From Decorospora gaudefroyi (Eukaryota; Ascomycota; Dothideomycetes; Pleosporales; Pleosporaceae): 64,000 nt of DNA. The notes under the pieces are model-generated. The model saw only the letters and a program-made list of their open reading frames with translations. It was not told the DNA's origin and made no database searches. The translations under genes were made by a program, and so were the position numbers. Location of the stretch: positions 1 to 64,000 of the forward strand of contig ML975357.1 in the NCBI GenBank assembly GCA_010015605.1, written 5' to 3'. Positions within the stretch are counted from its first letter, which is position 1. Each line of letters starts with the position of its first letter. Shown here one piece after another: positions 58,748 to 64,000 of the stretch.

Positions 58748-59376
58748 ACTATGTGATAAGATGGTAACATGAATTGATTGAAAAGCCAAGTAGAAGTGGA
58801 GGGTCTGTACACGGATAGTGGAGCTTGTATCAGCATAGTGAATGAATTTATGAAGAAGCAAAGTTCTTCTTCGTGTAGATTAAAGTGAAGCGTATATATA
58901 TTCAGCATAGATTGAGTCTAAAAAGTGGCAAAGTAGCACTAGCTATCGTAACACAACTCTGCCCTTGGACAGGCAATCAGCGTATCCAATGAACAATCAT
59001 GCGCTTGGGAGCACTACCAGAGCGTGTGTTCGGTCCCGCAAGCGTCGTGGTGTGAGCGTGCGTGATGGGAAGGGATGTTGATGCACTGTCACGTGCAGAG
59101 CCAGACCACATGTGGGCTAGCACGGTTAGCTGGAGCAAGCCGCTAGCCTCATGTGTACAGTGGCCCCACTAAACTATTTGCTTGCGGTTACTCCCAACAA
59201 CGGCGGTGAAGTAAACAAACGGACTTTTGACACGTCGACAGGCATGCGCTAGTGATCCACTCCCAACCTCGCAGTTGAGACCTCGCTCCCCATGGACTTC
59301 AGATGGGATCCCTGAGTTCCCATTCTGTTTTTTTATGCGACACTGAGTTACACCCGCTTTAGCACGATTGCACGAT
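58748..59376. other. intergenic region
   Basis: 3' UTR of the Lhs1 gene and promoter of the next gene. No additional feature seen. Confidence 0.45.
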
Positions 59377-61539
59377 ATGACTACTATGCATCAGCCCTCA
59401 CCTGAAGGCCTCACATCATTCGCTATCTACGAAGACCCACAAGATCGAGAACCCATGTCACCTTCCGAGATGTACGAAGGAGATGACTCCTACCACTCCG
59501 AACGATCGTTCCCCATGGCCGACGACGTCGTACATAGCATCGAGCTCCAACAGGAGCCTGAAGACGAACCCCAGCCATACCGAAGCTCCTACACTTCACG
59601 AAAGTCAGGGCCGCAATCACGCTTGCCGTCGCATTATAGCTTCATTTCGGCAATACCGTCAGAATCTTCGATATCGTCGAAACCCATGTTACCAGCCAAC
59701 GAAGCAGGCGCTCGATCACACAAAGAGCGACCGCGCTTTCGGAACCCCGAGTCTGTGCGCGCCATGCAGATGTCGTCCCCGCCTCCATTATTGGCACACG
59801 AAGTCTCCCGCGAGCGACTCAATGCATCGTACAAACTGGCTACACCTAGTAGGAGTGGACGGTCCGAGACACCAGTGTCGAGGCAATCTGGATCGCGAAG
59901 AAGGAGCATACGAGAGCATCACAGTCCAAAGCCTACACCTACACCTCAGCAAGCTCCGCTGGTCCTACTGCATGTCACAATACTGCCCATGCAGGTGCCC
60001 TACTCGCACGATATCATGGCTAGGATTATGCCTGATTGGCTTGTGGAGAACTACAAGCTGTTGGAAGAGAAGCTGCAAGATATCATACTGATGCGACGTG
60101 GACTCCTCATCCCGCACCCAAGAGACGAGTACGACCTATTGGAGGAACGCATCCTGGAGAGTCTGGAACTCAAAACACCGCGGCTACTCCCATGCGGGCA
60201 CTTTGTACCACCTGAAGACGATACAGATAGGGAAGATGAAGATGACGTAGCCAGCGTAGGTGAAGAGAACACTGGGCGAGGTAGCCGTATGAGTGGAGGC
60301 ACACTCACCGAAGGAAGCAACACGTCTGCCAACGGCGACCACAGCATGTGCATGGACTGTCACCGTGAACTTAAGAAGCCAGGCAAGGGCGTTGGCGCCG
60401 GGACGAGAAAGTGGGATATCAAGATCTACGCCGCCAACGGACTGATGCGTGCTGCAGCATGGACAGCGTGTTGGAACGACATGGAAAGGTGTGACGTCGA
60501 AATCCAACCCTGGGTCCCGGAAGAAGTTCGCAAGACGCTGGAACGACGAGCCCAAGAGGAGCAGGAAGCAGACAAGCGCAAGCAGATGTACACTGTGGAA
60601 CTCCAACGACAGATACAGGAGGCTGCCGCCAAGACGAAGATCCTAGAAGAGGAGGCCACGGAGAAGAAGCGACAGGAAGAAGCCGAGCTGCAGAAGAGCT
60701 TCGAGGCTGCCGCCGCAGCGTTACAAAGAAGTATCGAGGAGAAGGCAGCAGAGAAGCAAAGGTTCGAGCAAGAACTCGAAGTAAAGCTTGAGGAAGCAAA
60801 AGATGCCGTCCGTCTGGAGCTTGAAGCGCGCGCTCTAGCAGAGTCTGACGCAATTGCTCAGCGTTTCCGCGCCCTAGAAGATGCCTTGAAGGACCAAGAA
60901 AAGGCTGAGGCCGAACTTGCACAAGCGCCTCACCAAGCCCAACCGTCACAGATTCCCTTGAGCACGCTCCTGAAGAATTACGTCCTTGTCCTATTAGGCG
61001 ATCAGCGCAACTGCGTCATCCTACTACTAAGCGCAGTCGTTGTGTATTTGTCGATGAACATGAGTCCGGCACTGCAACCACTGTCTGCACAGATACTGGA
61101 ACTGCCCAACGAACCTGTCCAAGCGGAACATATACCTATGGCCGTCACAGCTACCATGACTGCAACCTCCTTCTCCACTCTCACTGTCACGGAGTTTCAG
61201 ACTGCGGCCAATTCTCAGGAGACGGCTACGCTATTCTTCCATGTCCAGGATGTAGCGCACGAAGCTTTGGACCCTGTTGTCGATGCCATTGAGAGCCTCG
61301 CTGCTGTGGAGGACCTGTCTTTCACCACTAGCCCTATCGCTGAAGAGGAGGTGGTACCAATGCCTGTGAGCCCTGCCGCAGAGCTCAACACAGAGACACT
61401 CCGTTTGGAACCGACCGTCGAGACTCCCGTCGCTGAAGAAACCCACAAGGCCAGCGCGTCACGTCTCATGGAATCCTTCTGCCCCTTGGTCCCCGTCTTC
61501 CAAGCTCCCCTCGCCTCCTGCGCGGCCACCCAATTCTGA
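59377..61539 (+). CDS. coiled-coil membrane-anchored protein of unknown function (720 aa)
   Basis: Single exon from the ATG at 59377 (the open frame reaches back only to a TTG at 59368). Residues 1-190 are Ser/Arg/Pro-rich and disordered. A conserved-looking block (about 192-270) includes LHVTILPMQVPY, MARIMPDWLVENYKLL and DEYDLLEERILESL. Then come LLPCGHF, a ~45-residue acidic insert and CMDCHREL, so a possible split CxH...CxxC metal site, followed by KWDIKIYAANGLMRAAAW-x-ACW. Residues ~395-530 form a long Glu/Lys/Ala coiled coil. One hydrophobic helix (about 550-565, NCVILLLSAVVVYLSM) could anchor it. The Thr/Val-rich tail lies beyond. I do not recognise a named family. Confidence 0.75.
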   Translation: MTTMHQPSPEGLTSFAIYEDPQDREPMSPSEMYEGDDSYHSERSFPMADDVVHSIELQQEPEDEPQPYRSSYTSRKSGPQSRLPSHYSFISAIPSESSISSKPMLPANEAGARSHKERPRFRNPESVRAMQMSSPPPLLAHEVSRERLNASYKLATPSRSGRSETPVSRQSGSRRRSIREHHSPKPTPTPQQAPLVLLHVTILPMQVPYSHDIMARIMPDWLVENYKLLEEKLQDIILMRRGLLIPHPRDEYDLLEERILESLELKTPRLLPCGHFVPPEDDTDREDEDDVASVGEENTGRGSRMSGGTLTEGSNTSANGDHSMCMDCHRELKKPGKGVGAGTRKWDIKIYAANGLMRAAAWTACWNDMERCDVEIQPWVPEEVRKTLERRAQEEQEADKRKQMYTVELQRQIQEAAAKTKILEEEATEKKRQEEAELQKSFEAAAAALQRSIEEKAAEKQRFEQELEVKLEEAKDAVRLELEARALAESDAIAQRFRALEDALKDQEKAEAELAQAPHQAQPSQIPLSTLLKNYVLVLLGDQRNCVILLLSAVVVYLSMNMSPALQPLSAQILELPNEPVQAEHIPMAVTATMTATSFSTLTVTEFQTAANSQETATLFFHVQDVAHEALDPVVDAIESLAAVEDLSFTTSPIAEEEVVPMPVSPAAELNTETLRLEPTVETPVAEETHKASASRLMESFCPLVPVFQAPLASCAATQF

Positions 61540-62129
61540 TCGCTCTTCCTGATCTTTCTTTCTGCCTTTCTTTTGTTTACAGCCTTCACGGCCACATGTC
61601 ATCACTCTTCACGACGTTTTCACGCAGCGACTCATCATCATATCCCCCCTTTTTTTATAACGGTGCAGTTTTGATAGACATAGTCTGCAAACTCTTGAGC
61701 TTCATCTGCGGACGGCATAGCGAGCTTTTTTTGGATTTTTATCTGGGGAAATGTGTCATGTTTCCGTTTTGGATACTTGTTGTAGATAGATGAGCAAGTT
61801 CGTACAGTAGATAGTCAACCAATAGCAATGCCAAAATCATAGTTTCAGTACTACATGGACTTCTGGCTAGGCGACATTTTGGTGCAGTGTGAGGCTAAAA
61901 TTGTCGTGGTTTGAAAACAAGCACGCTAAAGCAGATAGATTGAAATCTCTAAGTGGTCTTCTGTGCTTCCCACCATGAACCTCGTCTATCTTGAACCAGT
62001 ACGCGAGTATAGTCATCTTTCAGAGTGGTAGGTAGTCATAATTATCAAGCGTATGCAAAGCGAAGCTGTGCAGTATCATCATGCACAAGCCCCATGTTTT
62101 GCTTTCCAAACACTCCACAGCGACCCCCC
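61540..62129. other. convergent intergenic region
   Basis: 3' UTRs of the coiled-coil gene and the deubiquitinase gene. T-rich in its first part; no gene seen. Confidence 0.5.
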
Positions 62130-63234
62130 TCAATCTTCCGCAATACCCTGCTTCCTAAGTTCCTCCCTCCTCTTCTGCGACCTACCCTTGGCCTCGTCAA
62201 CCCACTTGTCGTACGCCCCCTCGCCCTGCCCCAGCTTCGCACGCACAACCGTTTTCAGCAACTCGCCCACAAAGCCGACAAAATTATGCCTCCGTAAAGA
62301 GTTCTCCCACAGCCATTTAGTCCGCTTGTCTTCCTGCTCTTCCAATTCCTCCTCGTCGCCGATTTCCCGAGCCCGAATGCGCAGGTCTCGACAGCAGGCC
62401 ATGAGGTTGAAGCGAATTTCTGTGGCGGGGTAGCGGGCGATGCGGCGTTGGAGGACGGGTATGATCTTATTGGGGAACTCTTGGGGCATGCAGGGGCCGT
62501 GGGAGATGGGTGCGGGTTGGAGGCCGTCGAGTTCGTACAGTTTGCCGTTGATCGAGGTGTAGCTATTCCATATAAATGAGTATTCGTCGTAAGTTCGGAG
62601 TGAGTGGAAGGGACCCATGCTTACGCGATGAAGTGGAAGACATCGTCGTCCTCGGTCGCGGTTCGTTGTGTCTCGTCTATAAATGGCGATGATCTGGCGA
62701 AGGAGTTGTGGGTTTCTCGAATGAGGTCCGAGTTTGACAGTGTTTCTCCACGTAGCTACTCCAGGTGTTAGCCACCTACAACCGTCCGCGGATAATATTC
62801 TAGGGTTTAGCGAACCTCTGGCGGGAAATCGCTTGCAAATTCCTTGAATTCTTTGAGCTCCTTGCCAATGTCAACCTCCTCTTCTCTGTTCAAGAGAAGT
62901 GAGACAATTGCTTGTGTGCCACAAGCATTCTGTATGGTCTGCGCGGGGAAGAAGAGGGTATTCGCCGCTTCATAGTCGTAGGTGCCGTCTTTCGGTACGT
63001 CGCTAGGTTTCTCGCCGGTAGGGTACTTGAAGAGGAATATCACGCCGTACAAGGTACCGAGCGCTTGCAAGCCAGAAGCCTCGAGCGTAGTGAGTTCCTC
63101 GAACTGGACGTCCTTAACACCGAGCTTCTCGATGAGGTAAGTGAAGACACCCTATGCTAGTCAGTGTCGCGCAGGCGAGAGGGGTGCATGAGGCGTACAG
63201 CATCAGATTCTATCGTGTTCCAGCCTCCAGACAT
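62130..63234 (-). CDS. ubiquitin carboxyl-terminal hydrolase, UCH37/UCHL5 type
   Basis: Four exons: 63234-63199, 63151-62816, 62755-62625 and 62562-62130, 311 aa, with GT-AG introns of 47, 60 and 62 nt. The first exon encodes just 12 residues (MSGGWNTIESDA). All catalytic residues of family C12 are present: Q83 and C89 in AQTIQNACGTQA, H165 in DDVFHFIAY and D180 in LYELDGL. The C-terminal ~90 residues form the helical, charged extension that in UCH37 binds a proteasomal (Rpn13-type) or chromatin partner. It should trim ubiquitin from chains at the proteasome. Length fits the family. Each splice junction restores conserved text, for example PPELRGETLS and FIAYTSINGKL. Confidence 0.95.
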
Positions 63235-64000
63235 GGTTATCCAAAGGCGACCGGGGTGTGCGTGGTGTATGGGTAATGTCGTGGTCGCTCGTTAACATAC
63301 GCCCTCCAAAGGCGCCTAGCCCCGGATTTATCATCGGGCCGCGTCTGTTCGGAATGGTTCCGATACGCCCCCGCCTTCGCAGGCAGTGAACTTGGTAGAT
63401 CCCCGTTACCTATGTCGATCTTCTTTGAAACCTTTTCACAACCTCGAGCCTTCTTTGGTCGCGAGCTCTAGCATTCATCCTGAGAACGTATCGAGTCTGA
63501 CTTGCACCTGGTTTGGGCCCCGCATCCAACGTCCGTATCGACTCCAATGGTGCTTGCTATCTAGACTTCAGTTCTCTGGCCGGGCACCGTGCATCTGAAT
63601 CATCCCCAAACGCCTGCAGAGCAGATACACGTTTTCTTCGCAGTTGAGGTAGACTGATGTCTCCTTATGAAACTCATGCCGTCCATTAACGACTCGTCTC
63701 CAGCTGATCGAAGCCCGTCAAAGTAAGAGCGCACCTGTCTCCATCGTCTGCACAGAGATCTTGTTCACTCATAACTTCAGCTCGGCCTAGAGGATGGCAG
63801 GTGAAGTAGATCGATCGCAAACAGCTAAAAGCATGCTTCTAGCGTAAATGTGCCCTTCTTGGAGTAAGATTCGAACATACTGGGGATAATAGTACCGAAT
63901 GTCTTTCCGTACTCTGCACAACTGGTCGAAATCCGCGTAAGGGGACTATAAACAGGTCTACACGAGGTATGTTTGCGAGAATACTCGTCAGTACTAATTT
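63235..64000. other. upstream region of the deubiquitinase, window end
   Basis: Promoter side of the UCH gene. I see no gene or tRNA in the remaining 766 bases. Confidence 0.45.

Overview
This window reads as nuclear DNA of a filamentous ascomycete, most likely a Dothideomycete of the Pleosporales type (inference from gene content and gene structure). Genes are monocistronic, sit on both strands, and most introns are 41-70 nt with GTRNGT-like donors, CTRAC-like branch points and YAG acceptors. I rebuilt exons by hand by joining open frames at splice sites that keep family motifs intact. No bacterial operon, phage, CRISPR array or intact transposon is visible.

Layout. 1-4 kb has no supportable gene. 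4-10.3 kb holds a C2H2 zinc-finger regulator, a MATE transporter (minus strand), a weak secreted-peptide candidate, a ~95-bp tandem duplication and a Cys/His-rich protein. 12.5-17.8 kb holds a Pth11/rhodopsin-like 7-TM protein, an SBPase/FBPase-like phosphatase, a nitrilase and a second, 85-aa Cys/His protein. 17.9-18.5 kb is a small relic zone: a broken kinase fragment abutting a mutated copy of an MFS transporter's 3' end. 19-23 kb holds the intact MFS transporter, a third Cys/His protein and an intron-containing tRNA-Arg. 23.9-32.2 kb holds a PHD-finger protein, a single-pass membrane protein and a proline-rich cortical-type protein. 33-40 kb holds an ELO fatty-acid elongase with a long charged tail, an APC10/Doc1 protein carrying a polyGln-polyHis insertion, and a second Pth11-like protein. 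40.7-50 kb (all minus strand) holds a Pus7/TruD pseudouridine synthase, a GH55 exo-beta-1,3-glucanase and a seven-exon PLP aminotransferase. 50.5-63.2 kb holds a large fungal protein of unknown function, a sideroflexin, the ER Hsp70 Lhs1, a coiled-coil membrane protein and a UCH37-type deubiquitinase.

How they fit together. Most genes are housekeeping and unrelated in pathway: RNA modification, ER folding, cell cycle, ubiquitin removal, mitochondrial amino-acid transport, lipid elongation. No secondary-metabolite cluster is visible; no synthase or synthetase is present. The best candidate for something under-described is the set of three plus-strand genes within 13 kb (9.5, 17.5 and 21.6 kb) whose proteins share an eight-ligand Cys/His signature but little else. 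Other points of interest are the APC10 insertion, the ELO tail, two GC-AG introns supported by protein reading frame, and the relic zone with RIP-like transitions.
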